Source: CAYFNF01 sp964344485 (GTDB lineage: Bacteria; Patescibacteriota; Patescibacteriia; UBA9570; XYC2-FULL-38-9). From it: a DNA stretch of 64,000 nucleotides. Under the pieces are notes generated by a model that made no database searches, was not told where the DNA came from, and saw only the letters and a list, made by a program, of their open reading frames with translations. The position numbers were made by a program, and so were the translations under genes. Shown one piece after another: positions 33,401-42,232 of this stretch; the first letter of the stretch is position 1, and each line of letters begins with the position of its first letter. The stretch lies in NCBI GenBank assembly GCA_964344485.1, contig CAYFNF010000006.1:1-64000 (forward strand), in the 5' to 3' direction.

Positions 33401-36283
33401 TTATAGCGATAGCGTGATCTGTTCGGAGTCGACTTTCAGTTCGTGTTCTTGTGGCTCATCCACGATTTCTAGACTCTTTGCAAGCACACTTTTATTATAA
33501 TCTTCTTCATATTCATCAAGTACCTGTTTCAACTGATCGCTTTCTGTGTGAACCTTTAAGGCAATGTAGTCTTCAATTGAGAGTTTTTGCTTTTTTCGGA
33601 GTGCGTTTGTTTGACGCACAAGCTCGCGGAGCAAACCTTCACGTTTCAGCTCATCTGAAATCTCTGTATTCAACTTGAACTCTTTACCAAAAAGAATCTC
33701 CTTTACATTTAACTCTTCGCGCAGCACCTCTTGAAACGCTTCTTCATATTCTTTGGATGCGATAGTCACAGATTGTAATGGCTGTCGGACTTTGATGCCT
33801 GCTTCAGCACGCAGCGCAAGCGATTTTTCAATCACATCACGTACCTGTTGCATCGTTACCAGATTATCCTCATTGATGAATGCTTCATTTACTTCAGGCC
33901 AATTGCAATGATGTACAGAAATCGGATCGCTATCTGATTTAATCTTTTGATAGATCTGCTCAGTGATAAACGGAGTCGATGGAGCAGCAACCTTTATAAA
34001 TGTCTTTAATACTGTGTACAACACACGTAATGCGGTTAACCGATCCTGATCATCATCACCTTTCAGACGGGTGCGCGATCGACGCACATACCACGTCGAT
34101 AGCTCTTGGACAAAATCCTGTAACGGCAGGGTTGCCTTGCGAATATAATATGCATCCTGCTCTTCGGTCACCTCTTTCACGAATGCATGTAGCTTTGCCA
34201 TAATCCACACATCCAGCACATTCACAACTTCCTTTGGATCAGTAATCTCTTCAATCACTTCATCGTGCTTTTCTGAAAACATGCTATAAAACGTAAACAC
34301 ATTCCAGATTGTATTGATAAATTTTTTATGGATCTCGTCGACATCACGCTCAGAAAAATTTACTTTTTGCGCATCCATTATTGACGAGCTCAAAAGGTAA
34401 TATCGAACTGCGTCTACACTATATTTCTCAAACATCAACTCTGGCTTTGGATAGTTCTGCTTGGACTTTGACATCTTAGACCCATCCTCTGCCATTAACG
34501 TTCCTGAGGTCACGCAGTTCTTGAACGACGGTTTATTGAACAGTGCAGTCGAAATCACGTGCAAAGTATAGAACCAACCGCGAGTCTGCGCTATATACTC
34601 TGAAATGAAGTCAGCTGGATAGAACTCCTCGAATAAATCCTTGTTCTCAAATGGATAGTGCCGCTCAGCAAACGGTGACGACCCTGACTCCACCCAACAG
34701 TCAAACACCTCGGAGATACGATTCATCGTCCCTTTTTTGCAGGCTGTACATCCATATGTGAGCGGATCAACGTGTTGTCGATGCAAATCCAGCTCAGCAT
34801 GATCCTGTCCTGTTTTTTCTTCTAAATCAGCAACGCTTCCTAGTACATCAATCTGCTCACACTCATCACATTTCCATACTGGGATGGGCGTTCCCCAAAA
34901 ACGAGCACGCGAAATATTCCAATCAGGTGCACTTTCTAGCCCTTTTCCAAATCGCCCGTTTTTCAAGTGCTCTGGGTGCCAGTTGATCTCCTGATTCTGC
35001 TTGAGCATATCATCTTTAATCTGCTGAATATCGATAAACCATGCTGGCCCAGCAAAGTAATACAACGGAGTCTCGCAACGCCAACAAAATGGATATGAGT
35101 GAGTGTAAGTCTCTGCTTTAAACATTAGTCCGCGTTCTTCTAAATCCGCATTGATATCCTCTTCGACATCCTTATAGAACCTACCAGCAAACGGAGTGAC
35201 AAAATCAAAGAATCGACCTTGCTCATCGAGCGTAGGCACACATGGAAGATCATGCTCTTGTGCTACGCGGAAATCGTCTTCACCAAAAATTGCTGCTGTA
35301 TGCACAAGTCCTGTTCCTTCCTCAAGCTCGACAAAGTCTCCAGGCAAGACATAATACGCTTTCTTCCCGTCAGTCGACATATAATCATATAACGGTTCAT
35401 ACTCCTTGTCAGATAGATCAGATCCTTTAATTGCCCCGACGACATTTGGGTTATCAAAGTATCGCTCCTTCACAACGTCAGCACAATAGTAGAACACCCC
35501 TTCTTGTTCAATCTTTACATAGTCTGCTTCCGCATCAACAACCAACGCAACATTTCCAGGCAAAGTCCATGGTGTAGTTGTCCACGCGAGAAAGTATTCG
35601 TTCTCTGTGCCTTTAACCTTGAACTTGACGGTAATCGAATGATCCTCTACATCTTTAAAGGAATTATCCATTGCGACCTCGAAATTCGATAACGGGGTAG
35701 CACACCGCGGACAATATAGTGATACACGACGACCTTCATAAATCAGCCCCTTGCTGTACATCTCTTTAAACGCCCACCAGACCGACTCCATATAGGTACG
35801 ATCCATGGTCATGTAAGAGTTCTCAAAGTCAACCCAGCGGCCAATGCGCTCAACAAAAACCGCCCATTCTTTATCATATTTCAAAATAGCTGCTTCACAC
35901 GCATCATTGAACTTGCCGATACCATATTCTTCAATCTCCTTACGCGAATTCAGGCCTATCTCTTTTTCGATCAGATTTTCAATTGGTAGACCATGACAAT
36001 CCCAGCCCCATACACGCTCTACGCGATACCCGCGCATCGTCCAATACCGAGGCACCATATCTTTAACAACAGATGACAGCATATGCCCATAATGTGGCAA
36101 CCCAGTTGCGAACGGAGGACCGTCGTAAAACACATACTCCTTATCCTTGGGTCGCATCTCAACAGACTTCTTGAAACAGTCGTTCTTCTGCCAAAAATCT
36201 AAGATCTCCTCTTCCATCTCAGCGAACTTGCTCTTTTTCCCTTGCTTGTTTTTTTCCTGAGGAGATAATGATTTTTTACCCAT
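33401..36283 (-). CDS. ileS: Isoleucyl-tRNA synthetase
   Basis: IleRS charges tRNA-Ile and edits valine. The 960-residue class I enzyme shows YDGPPFATGLPHYGHML with the HIGH motif, the CP1 editing domain with TTPWTLPGN, WCRWET-like zinc or substrate regions, KMSKSKQN and the anticodon-binding domain ending in a DALR-like helical part. The order YFAGPAWFI and GWFYTL supports the IleS2 (eukaryote-like) type. The N-terminal ~20 residues are Lys-rich. It follows a good promoter on the minus strand and is monocistronic. Confidence 0.96.
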   Translation of the reverse strand: MGKKSLSPQEKNKQGKKSKFAEMEEEILDFWQKNDCFKKSVEMRPKDKEYVFYDGPPFATGLPHYGHMLSSVVKDMVPRYWTMRGYRVERVWGWDCHGLPIENLIEKEIGLNSRKEIEEYGIGKFNDACEAAILKYDKEWAVFVERIGRWVDFENSYMTMDRTYMESVWWAFKEMYSKGLIYEGRRVSLYCPRCATPLSNFEVAMDNSFKDVEDHSITVKFKVKGTENEYFLAWTTTPWTLPGNVALVVDAEADYVKIEQEGVFYYCADVVKERYFDNPNVVGAIKGSDLSDKEYEPLYDYMSTDGKKAYYVLPGDFVELEEGTGLVHTAAIFGEDDFRVAQEHDLPCVPTLDEQGRFFDFVTPFAGRFYKDVEEDINADLEERGLMFKAETYTHSYPFCWRCETPLYYFAGPAWFIDIQQIKDDMLKQNQEINWHPEHLKNGRFGKGLESAPDWNISRARFWGTPIPVWKCDECEQIDVLGSVADLEEKTGQDHAELDLHRQHVDPLTYGCTACKKGTMNRISEVFDCWVESGSSPFAERHYPFENKDLFEEFYPADFISEYIAQTRGWFYTLHVISTALFNKPSFKNCVTSGTLMAEDGSKMSKSKQNYPKPELMFEKYSVDAVRYYLLSSSIMDAQKVNFSERDVDEIHKKFINTIWNVFTFYSMFSEKHDEVIEEITDPKEVVNVLDVWIMAKLHAFVKEVTEEQDAYYIRKATLPLQDFVQELSTWYVRRSRTRLKGDDDQDRLTALRVLYTVLKTFIKVAAPSTPFITEQIYQKIKSDSDPISVHHCNWPEVNEAFINEDNLVTMQQVRDVIEKSLALRAEAGIKVRQPLQSVTIASKEYEEAFQEVLREELNVKEILFGKEFKLNTEISDELKREGLLRELVRQTNALRKKQKLSIEDYIALKVHTESDQLKQVLDEYEEDYNKSVLAKSLEIVDEPQEHELKVDSEQITLSL

Positions 36284-36318
36284 AATTATTGGAATTCTAT
36301 TAGTAAAAACTGTGCTCG

Positions 36319-36373
36319 ATTATAACACCGGTCTGCGTGTTTTGCAAGCCTCGTGAAATATGCCACGCAGACC
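36319..36373 (-). promoter_or_regulatory. ileS promoter embedded in a 10-bp inverted repeat
   Basis: On the minus strand TTGCAA (36342-36347), a 17-base spacer and TATAAT (36319-36324). GGTCTGCGTG (36330-36339) and CACGCAGACC (36364-36373) are perfect inverted copies on either side of the -35 box. They may be an operator or a U-less terminator of the upstream genes. Confidence 0.6.
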
Positions 36374-36378
36374 CAATC

Positions 36379-37002
36379 CTACGCTGTCATGGAAATAAAA
36401 CCCGTATTCCGTTTTTTATGCTCTCCTTGCCTATATGAATAGAGCGTATCGTCTTCGTAGGTGCAGTGCCCACAGACTTCAATGTTGCGCTCTGGAATTC
36501 CTACCTCTATACACTGGTTGATATTGGCTTGAATAAGATCAATAGTGAATTTGCCTTCTTCTTGCTCAGACTCTTGAACCACGGACGGATCAAACTGACG
36601 CGCGACCTCTTCCCCGACTTCAAAGCAGTTCTTGCAGATCGCTGGACCAATGCCTACCAACAACTTAAACGGCTTGATCTTCAAAAATTCAATAGTTTTC
36701 CGAGTGATCTCTAGAGCAGTCCCGCGCCATCCTGCGTGAATAGTCCCGATAATTCGCATATTCGGCTCAGCAAATATCAACGGAACACAATCCGCGACCT
36801 CTACACCCAATGTAATACCTGATACTCGAGTCGCCAACGCATCCACGCCTTTAATCACTTCCTGAGAATCATCTTCCACCCACGCTGCTTTATTCTTATG
36901 AACTTGCTGACCGTACACTAAAGAAGAAGGGAGTTCATCTCCTTTTTGAGTAATACCATGCGTTACCCCCTGAACCGCGGATAAGTTGGAAAATGTGAAC
37001 AT
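36379..37002 (-). CDS. pgeF: PgeF/YfiH-family polyphenol oxidase-like protein
   Basis: The 207-residue protein fits the YfiH/RlmL-associated laccase-like family, now known to include peptidoglycan-editing factor and purine nucleoside phosphorylase activities. Zinc-ligand segments are visible: QQVHKN, ADCVPLIF, GTIHAGWRGT (HAGWR is diagnostic) and EVCGHCTY. It starts two bases after the stop of the glycosyltransferase gene, so the two form an operon. The specific activity here is not determined by sequence alone. Confidence 0.9.
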   Translation of the reverse strand: MFTFSNLSAVQGVTHGITQKGDELPSSLVYGQQVHKNKAAWVEDDSQEVIKGVDALATRVSGITLGVEVADCVPLIFAEPNMRIIGTIHAGWRGTALEITRKTIEFLKIKPFKLLVGIGPAICKNCFEVGEEVARQFDPSVVQESEQEEGKFTIDLIQANINQCIEVGIPERNIEVCGHCTYEDDTLYSYRQGEHKKRNTGFISMTA

Positions 37003-37004
37003 GA

Positions 37005-38177
37005 CTATTTCTTTTTATTGTAGTCCTCTACTACTTCTCGGTAGAGCTGCAATGTTTCGGTTGCGCATTTCTTCCAAGAGAACTTCTTTGCGTGCTCCTT
37101 GCCTTTCTTTGAAAGTGACTTTCGTTTTGCTGCACCTCGTACTAATGTGGTGATGCCTTTCTGAATCGAACGTACACTATCTGGACGAACGTAGATTGCG
37201 CCCCCGTCTGCAACTTCAGGCAATGAAGAGGTCTTTGACGTAAGTACTGGCACACCAAGGCTTGCTGCTTCTAATACTGGCAGACCAAACCCCTCCCAGT
37301 GAGATGGGAATGCAAAAAAGAGTGATGACTCCAGTAGTGCAATCTTCTCTTCATGGCTGATATATCCGATTACACGAATGTTTGCTGACCACTTGGCTCG
37401 AGCAATAGTGCGAAAGATATGCTGGTGCTTCCAACCTTTACCTCCAGCGATCACTAGCTGAATATCTTGGTGGCGTTTATAGTTCTCGTTCATGAAGTGG
37501 TCGAACGCTTTTACCAGATTTGCGATGTTCTTCCGCGGCTCTATAGTACCAACGAAAAAGATAAACCGATCGTTGATTCCGAATTTCTTTTTTATTGCGT
37601 CTCGTTTCTTTTTATTCAACCGCTGCTCTTTTGCGAACCCTTCATGAATGACCTGAATCTTTGAATTCGGTGTCTTAAAGATCTGCTTTAGTGCTTTTGC
37701 GGTCGCGTTTGAGACTGCGATGACTTTCTCTGCTCGCTTCACTGAAGATGGAACTAAAATACGGGTAGAGAATTTCTGCTTCGGCGGGAACCATGACAGA
37801 TGCTTATAGATCGCTAAATCATGCACTGTAATAATAGACGGCCGATTGTACTGCATGGGTACGGCGTACGCTGGAGAGTGGAACACATCCAGATTCTGTT
37901 TCTTCAGCACCTGCGACACTACCATGTGAGAGTATCCGTACGGCATGTATCGCTTATACTCACTCAACGGGAACTTCACGATCTCCACATTTTTGCGGCT
38001 GCGGAAATCTTTGATTAACTCATTATTCGGCATCCGATGATCAAAAAACAACACAAAGATGTCGCGTTTCGTCTTGTTCACTAACTCTTTAACCAAATAC
38101 GTGGTGTAGTGCCCTACACCGGCTCGCTCCCCTGCTTCAGGATTTAAAATGGTTCGACAATCTATTCCAATTCGCAT
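37005..38177 (-). CDS. Family 4 glycosyltransferase (GT-B)
   Basis: The 390-residue enzyme starts MRIGIDCRTI with GVGHYTTYL and has the GT-B plan. The C-terminal donor domain includes FVGTIEPRKNI, the acceptor-side HEEK loop and the EX7E-type element HWEGFGLPVLEAASLG, followed by TSSLPEVADGGAIYV. GT4 enzymes are retaining transferases using nucleotide sugars, commonly for cell-surface glycans. The acceptor is unknown. It is native in composition and is followed immediately by pgeF. Confidence 0.93.
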   Translation of the reverse strand: MRIGIDCRTILNPEAGERAGVGHYTTYLVKELVNKTKRDIFVLFFDHRMPNNELIKDFRSRKNVEIVKFPLSEYKRYMPYGYSHMVVSQVLKKQNLDVFHSPAYAVPMQYNRPSIITVHDLAIYKHLSWFPPKQKFSTRILVPSSVKRAEKVIAVSNATAKALKQIFKTPNSKIQVIHEGFAKEQRLNKKKRDAIKKKFGINDRFIFFVGTIEPRKNIANLVKAFDHFMNENYKRHQDIQLVIAGGKGWKHQHIFRTIARAKWSANIRVIGYISHEEKIALLESSLFFAFPSHWEGFGLPVLEAASLGVPVLTSKTSSLPEVADGGAIYVRPDSVRSIQKGITTLVRGAAKRKSLSKKGKEHAKKFSWKKCATETLQLYREVVEDYNKKK

Positions 38178-38213
38178 GCGGATTATTATACCAGAAACTT
38201 CAAAAAGAAAAAA

Positions 38214-38939
38214 CTACTCCATGTTCTCAATATAGTTCTGCTCAATAGATGAAACATAGAAAAGCCCATTTTCAACAAAGTACGTTTCGATCTTTTTTTC
38301 AAATCCGAAGATGATCAGAAGTCCGACAACAATAAAGAGCGTTCCGAGAATTCTTTTAAACCACCCCTTGGGATTGGCTGCCCACTGGAGTTTTGCAACC
38401 ACTTTCTGCCCAAAGATCGCTACCAGTAACAGCACCACTGACAGCCCTGCTGCATACACAAGAAGGTTAACGAGACCCACCGCAAAGCTCTGAGGCAAAA
38501 TGGTTGCAACGATTACAGCGTACGTCGGACTGCAACTAGAGAACACTGGCCCGAGTGATGCTCCTACTAAGACTGCCCCTATCCAAGACTGGCGCTGTGA
38601 CGACTGCGCCAACAGTTTATTCGAAGAGTTTGATAATTTCAGTTTGGTTGATAGATGCTCCCAGAGCTGTGGCCAGAGCGTGATCACACCTAACACTAAG
38701 ATGATGCCGCCAGAAAAAGAGGTCCAGATGCTCTGGGGAACGTTAATCAACGCGGTGCTCCATTTCAGCAACAGTGTAAAGAGTACAATAGATAGGGACA
38801 GAGATCCGGTTACAATCAGCGGGCGCCACCGATTTTTTTCAGTCAAAGACCCCCCGACGATGATCGGTAGTAATGGAAGAACGCACGGACTCAGTACAGT
38901 GACGACTCCGGCGATGAATGAAACTATAAGTAATCCCAT
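38214..38939 (-). CDS. ccdA: CcdA/DsbD-type thiol-disulfide transporter
   Basis: This 241-residue membrane protein has six predicted helices with the paired redox cysteines of the CcdA family: LSPCVLPLLP in the first helix and SSCSPTYAVI in the fourth. It carries reducing power from cytoplasmic thioredoxin across the membrane. The next upstream gene, two bases away, encodes a lipoprotein thioredoxin, which is the expected partner. The C-terminal ~35 residues extend into a soluble tail. Confidence 0.92.
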   Translation of the reverse strand: MGLLIVSFIAGVVTVLSPCVLPLLPIIVGGSLTEKNRWRPLIVTGSLSLSIVLFTLLLKWSTALINVPQSIWTSFSGGIILVLGVITLWPQLWEHLSTKLKLSNSSNKLLAQSSQRQSWIGAVLVGASLGPVFSSCSPTYAVIVATILPQSFAVGLVNLLVYAAGLSVVLLLVAIFGQKVVAKLQWAANPKGWFKRILGTLFIVVGLLIIFGFEKKIETYFVENGLFYVSSIEQNYIENME

Positions 38940-38941
38940 AG

Positions 38942-39517
38942 CTACTTCAACTTATCCAGAATTGATTGTAGCGTATTGCCCCCTGACCACTTGGTAATTT
39001 GATTTCCTTGTGCATCCACTTGCACTAATGTGTGTTGGTAGGTGATGCCGTACTGCTTTCGCAATTCAGTCGCTGAATCGTAATCCACTTGAAGGATTAA
39101 TAGGTCTGATGGGATACTGTCTGCTTGATCGATGAGATCTGAGTCTAGCAGCTTGCATGTTGGGCACCACGGAGCGTGAAAGAACAAGACGATATTCTCA
39201 TGCTGCGCTTGGCTGACAGCGCTCGCAGTATACTCCTGATAGGCACCTTCGACTGCGGTGGTTGTGGCATCATCTGCTTCATCCGTAGACTCGCTTTCAT
39301 CTTCTTGATTTACGTTCGTGGTCTCCTCCTCGGTTTCCTCGTTATTGTTTGAGGTGTTCACTGCGCTGTTCACCGAAGAATTCACTGGTCCGGCTGCCTC
39401 ACTGTTTAGATTTGTTGTACTTGTCGTATTTGTTGTTGACGATGTTGTCTTACACCCTGCGCCAACAATCACCGCGACAGCAAGTAGTGTCGCGAATAGT
39501 TGTATATATATCTTCAT
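38942..39517 (-). CDS. Thioredoxin-like lipoprotein
   Basis: The signal peptide ends in the lipobox VIVGAGC, followed by a long Ser/Thr/Asn/Glu-rich linker (about residues 24-85). A thioredoxin domain then has the active site APWCPTCKLL. It should receive electrons from the adjacent CcdA and reduce extracytoplasmic disulfides. It sits between DUF3179 and ccdA in a tight operon (14 and 2 bases). The 191 residues include about 110 for the thioredoxin fold. Confidence 0.9.
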   Translation of the reverse strand: MKIYIQLFATLLAVAVIVGAGCKTTSSTTNTTSTTNLNSEAAGPVNSSVNSAVNTSNNNEETEEETTNVNQEDESESTDEADDATTTAVEGAYQEYTASAVSQAQHENIVLFFHAPWCPTCKLLDSDLIDQADSIPSDLLILQVDYDSATELRKQYGITYQHTLVQVDAQGNQITKWSGGNTLQSILDKLK

Positions 39518-39531
39518 ATGTATTGAATTAA

Positions 39532-40518
39532 TTATTTAAATAACTCTGTCTCTGGATGTGCACCGACCCATGCATACCAGAATGTTCCTATAGGATGAAT
39601 TCGTTCTTCTGCTCCGCCTTGTTGCTGCTCATAGATGCGAATAACGTCCATCTCCGTATTATAGCGTAATACCAGCTGTGTACCAGCAACCGTATCGTGC
39701 ACTTCTTGTTGTTCTTTAATTGTAGGTGGATAGTACGCTTTTGCAGTGCCATCAATCACTATGCCTAATACATAATCCTTATTCTCTAGCCGATCATCTT
39801 TTACTCCAGTGGAAAACAGCAGGCTCTCGCTCGTGTAGTAGTCTCCGTACGGATCAAATCCATAATGACGTTCTGCTCCAGTGTTTGTGGAGAGTACTTG
39901 TCCTTCTGGGTATACCTGTGCAAACATCTTATACTCCATAATATCAGAAGGAAGTAGTCGCAGCTCTTGTCCAACCTCTTGTCCAGCAATAGATTGTCCG
40001 GTGATCTGTGACCAATAACTCTCGGTCAACCGATCATATAACACTAAATTTGAATTCCACAGCTTGCCAGATACCCCAAACTCTACTTGTTGCCCTTGCA
40101 CGGTCGGATCAAACACTGCTCCAGACAGACATAGTGGGCAGTACGTAATCAAGATTCGATCACCTGTTGGAAGGGTGTCATTGACCACTTCGTGCCAGAC
40201 AAGAATTTGGTACGGATAGAAACGCTGGATCCCGCCCATGTCAATCACCAAACCAGGTTCAGTATCATCGAGGAAATCTACTTCTGATAGTGTAAGGTAT
40301 TGTGGATCATCTATGGATGGAATGTCATCTTTGCCCGGCCCACCGCTCACGATCTCAGACTCTGGAACAATAGTAGGCATGGAGTTTGAATTCTGAACCG
40401 ACACATCATTCGTGGGTAACGAGTCAACCACTTGCGGATTATTAAATAGGAATAGGAAGAGCACCGCAGCAACGAGTGCTCCTACAATCATTACAATTAT
40501 AAAGTTCCTTTTTGACAT
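39532..40518 (-). CDS. DUF3179-domain membrane-anchored protein
   Basis: A single N-terminal transmembrane helix (residues 8-26) anchors an extracytoplasmic domain of the DUF3179 family. Typical segments are RFYPYQILVWHEVVND, ITYCPLCLSGAVF with the CPLC pair, GVSGKLWNSNLVLYDR and ESYWSQITGQ. The function is not established; the Cys pair and the linked thioredoxin and CcdA genes point to a redox-dependent role outside the membrane. It is the first gene of the three-gene operon. Confidence 0.92.
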   Translation of the reverse strand: MSKRNFIIVMIVGALVAAVLFLFLFNNPQVVDSLPTNDVSVQNSNSMPTIVPESEIVSGGPGKDDIPSIDDPQYLTLSEVDFLDDTEPGLVIDMGGIQRFYPYQILVWHEVVNDTLPTGDRILITYCPLCLSGAVFDPTVQGQQVEFGVSGKLWNSNLVLYDRLTESYWSQITGQSIAGQEVGQELRLLPSDIMEYKMFAQVYPEGQVLSTNTGAERHYGFDPYGDYYTSESLLFSTGVKDDRLENKDYVLGIVIDGTAKAYYPPTIKEQQEVHDTVAGTQLVLRYNTEMDVIRIYEQQQGGAEERIHPIGTFWYAWVGAHPETELFK

Positions 40519-40548
40519 ATATAGTAAGCGCTAAATAATAACTATTTC

Positions 40549-41136
40549 TTAAGCTTCATCGCCAGATATTCGATATCCAGAACCCGGATCGTCCTCTGGC
40601 TCAATACCTTCTTTTTTGTAATATCGAATCGCTGCACGAGAGTGCTTAAACAATGCCTCATCCAGGCCAGCTTTCAATCCATCTGCAGTGTCGTATTGAA
40701 TACAGCTGAATAACCCTCCAAGATATATGATTACTAGTGTCGGCCAAAGCACGACCGGTGAGATGTATGCAACTGAAACTAACATCGCGGACAACGAACC
40801 AGAAAAAGCGAGAAACATCCAAAACGTCACAGACATTGCAGTATCGATGAGCTTTATCGGAATACCACCAAACGTAATAGCGAACCATGCTCCACCCATC
40901 ACCATAACCGGGGCAATAAGCGCGAGTATCAAAGTGTCCACATTGTCTACAACATCACGTAATGCAATAATCACATCAACAATAATAATTGCATTAATCC
41001 ATAACACTCCACGATGCTTGTTTATGTTATCCAGAACGAACATCTTTTCTTCTTTCTTCAATCCTGAATAGAAGAACTTCCGTAGAATGATATATCGTAG
41101 AAGATAGTAAAAAGGATCAAATTGTCTTAATCGCAT
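40549..41136 (-). CDS. Hypothetical membrane protein, paralog of the 42233 protein
   Basis: From the ATG at 41136 the protein has about 195 residues, four or so membrane segments and a charged C-terminal tail (AIRYYKKEG). The longer frame to 41220 extends into the terminator of the neighbouring unit M. The segment PVMVMGGAWFAITFGGI and the later YDTADGLKAGL-RAAIRYYKK match PITMVTGTAWFAISLATI and YDINDAM-AAEKYYKK in the protein encoded at 42233-43207, so the two are paralogs. A TATAAT box lies at 41159-41164. Unknown function. Confidence 0.7.
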   Translation of the reverse strand: MRLRQFDPFYYLLRYIILRKFFYSGLKKEEKMFVLDNINKHRGVLWINAIIIVDVIIALRDVVDNVDTLILALIAPVMVMGGAWFAITFGGIPIKLIDTAMSVTFWMFLAFSGSLSAMLVSVAYISPVVLWPTLVIIYLGGLFSCIQYDTADGLKAGLDEALFKHSRAAIRYYKKEGIEPEDDPGSGYRISGDEA

Positions 41137-41171
41137 AGAATATATACTTAGTAACTGTATTATACCACTAA

Positions 41172-41203
41172 TAAAAAAACCGCGCTTGCGTGTGTTGCGG
41201 AGT
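41172..41203 (-). terminator. Terminator of unit M
   Basis: On the minus strand ACCGCGC and GCGCGGT pair perfectly, followed by seven T (A-run at 41174-41180). Confidence 0.75.
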
Positions 41204-41243
41204 GCGCGGTGCGAAACCACGACTGGAGTTGGGGGCAGCGCGT

Positions 41244-42191
41244 CTAGCGCTCTTCGTCATCCTCACCGTGCGGTAACAGCCCGCGAGGCATAGTCAAAAC
41301 ACACTCCTGGCCCGAATCCGCGACTGAATCGTAGGTCAGAAGCCAGTGCGTGGTATCCAGAGTCTGCAGACTTGCTGGATCTCTGATCTCGACTCCGGTA
41401 CTGATACCCAACGTTGTTCTGACGAAGAACGGGTTGAAGAACGGCATCTGGAAGTTCGTTGCTCTGTTCCCCCAGCGATCTCCAACCGCCTTCAAGAACG
41501 TACGCAGGAGCTCACGAGAATGCGATCCTTCCGGACCCTCCCTGTACTCGATGTACCACTGATCGCCTTGCCGACGCGCTTCGAGCATGGAGTAGCGCTT
41601 CAGATTTGAACCCGAAGACCAGGTCACAGTCGTCACCATCTCCTGATCACTGTAACACGCCCAGTATGCATCCGACGCTCCGTGCACAGGAACGACTTTT
41701 TGCGGCGGTCGCGAAGACTCCACGTAAGTGTGGTGGGGCACGAGTACACAGAGCATGTCACGCGGAAGTCGCTCCAGCATCATCTGCGACGTACAGCGCG
41801 TTCTCGCGAACAGACACAGCGTCTCCCAATCCGTTTTTCCTTCAAGCAACGGAAGGTTCTCGTCGCGCACGATCTGTTCACTGGGCATGCACACGCTGCA
41901 TTGCTGGCAGCCGATGATGTGATACACCGGCGTGTACACTCCGTGCTGTTCCTCCCACATGCCGTACACACGGGATGGATGTCGTCGTCTTGCCCGCGTG
42001 TCTTCACATTCGCCCATTGCGTGTTCAGCGAGCTGTACGACTCGGGCTTCTGCTTCTTGTGGGTCTCCAGTCCCGAGGACGTCGATGATACGCAAGTCGC
42101 GCTCTGGCTCCAACACCAAAACCGCAAGCTCGAACCACAGACGCGGCCTGTCCAACTCCTGTCGACCCCGGCGAGTCAGCCGAGTGTCCAT
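41244..42191 (-). CDS. GC-rich hypothetical protein (unit M)
   Basis: This 315-residue protein starts with ATG two bases after GGAGGAG. I recognise no family. It begins with an Arg-rich segment, has a GCQQCSVCMP cysteine cluster near residue 93, further single Cys residues, and a C-terminal acidic end. It is probably cytoplasmic with no membrane helix. Codon use is GC-biased and unlike the two related membrane protein genes on either side, which suggests insertion between the duplicates. Own leader hairpin and terminator, as in the other units. Confidence 0.7.
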   Translation of the reverse strand: MDTRLTRRGRQELDRPRLWFELAVLVLEPERDLRIIDVLGTGDPQEAEARVVQLAEHAMGECEDTRARRRHPSRVYGMWEEQHGVYTPVYHIIGCQQCSVCMPSEQIVRDENLPLLEGKTDWETLCLFARTRCTSQMMLERLPRDMLCVLVPHHTYVESSRPPQKVVPVHGASDAYWACYSDQEMVTTVTWSSGSNLKRYSMLEARRQGDQWYIEYREGPEGSHSRELLRTFLKAVGDRWGNRATNFQMPFFNPFFVRTTLGISTGVEIRDPASLQTLDTTHWLLTYDSVADSGQECVLTMPRGLLPHGEDDEER

Positions 42192-42193
42192 CT

Positions 42194-42231
42194 CTCCTCC
42201 GTTCTCTGCCTGTCAAAGGACAGCAACTATG
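42194..42231 (-). promoter_or_regulatory. -10 box, 5' hairpin and Shine-Dalgarno of unit M
   Basis: On the minus strand a CATAGT box (42226-42231) is followed by CTGTC/GACAG with loop CTTT (42210-42223), at the predicted mRNA start, then GGAGGAG before the ATG. The -35 box is unclear. Confidence 0.5.
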
Positions 42232-42232
42232 T

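Noticed and set aside
7230..42231. GC-rich units as contamination or chimeric assembly
   Set aside because: There are no gaps at their borders, terminators and promoters interlock with native genes, and many separate joins would be needed. It cannot be excluded without read data.
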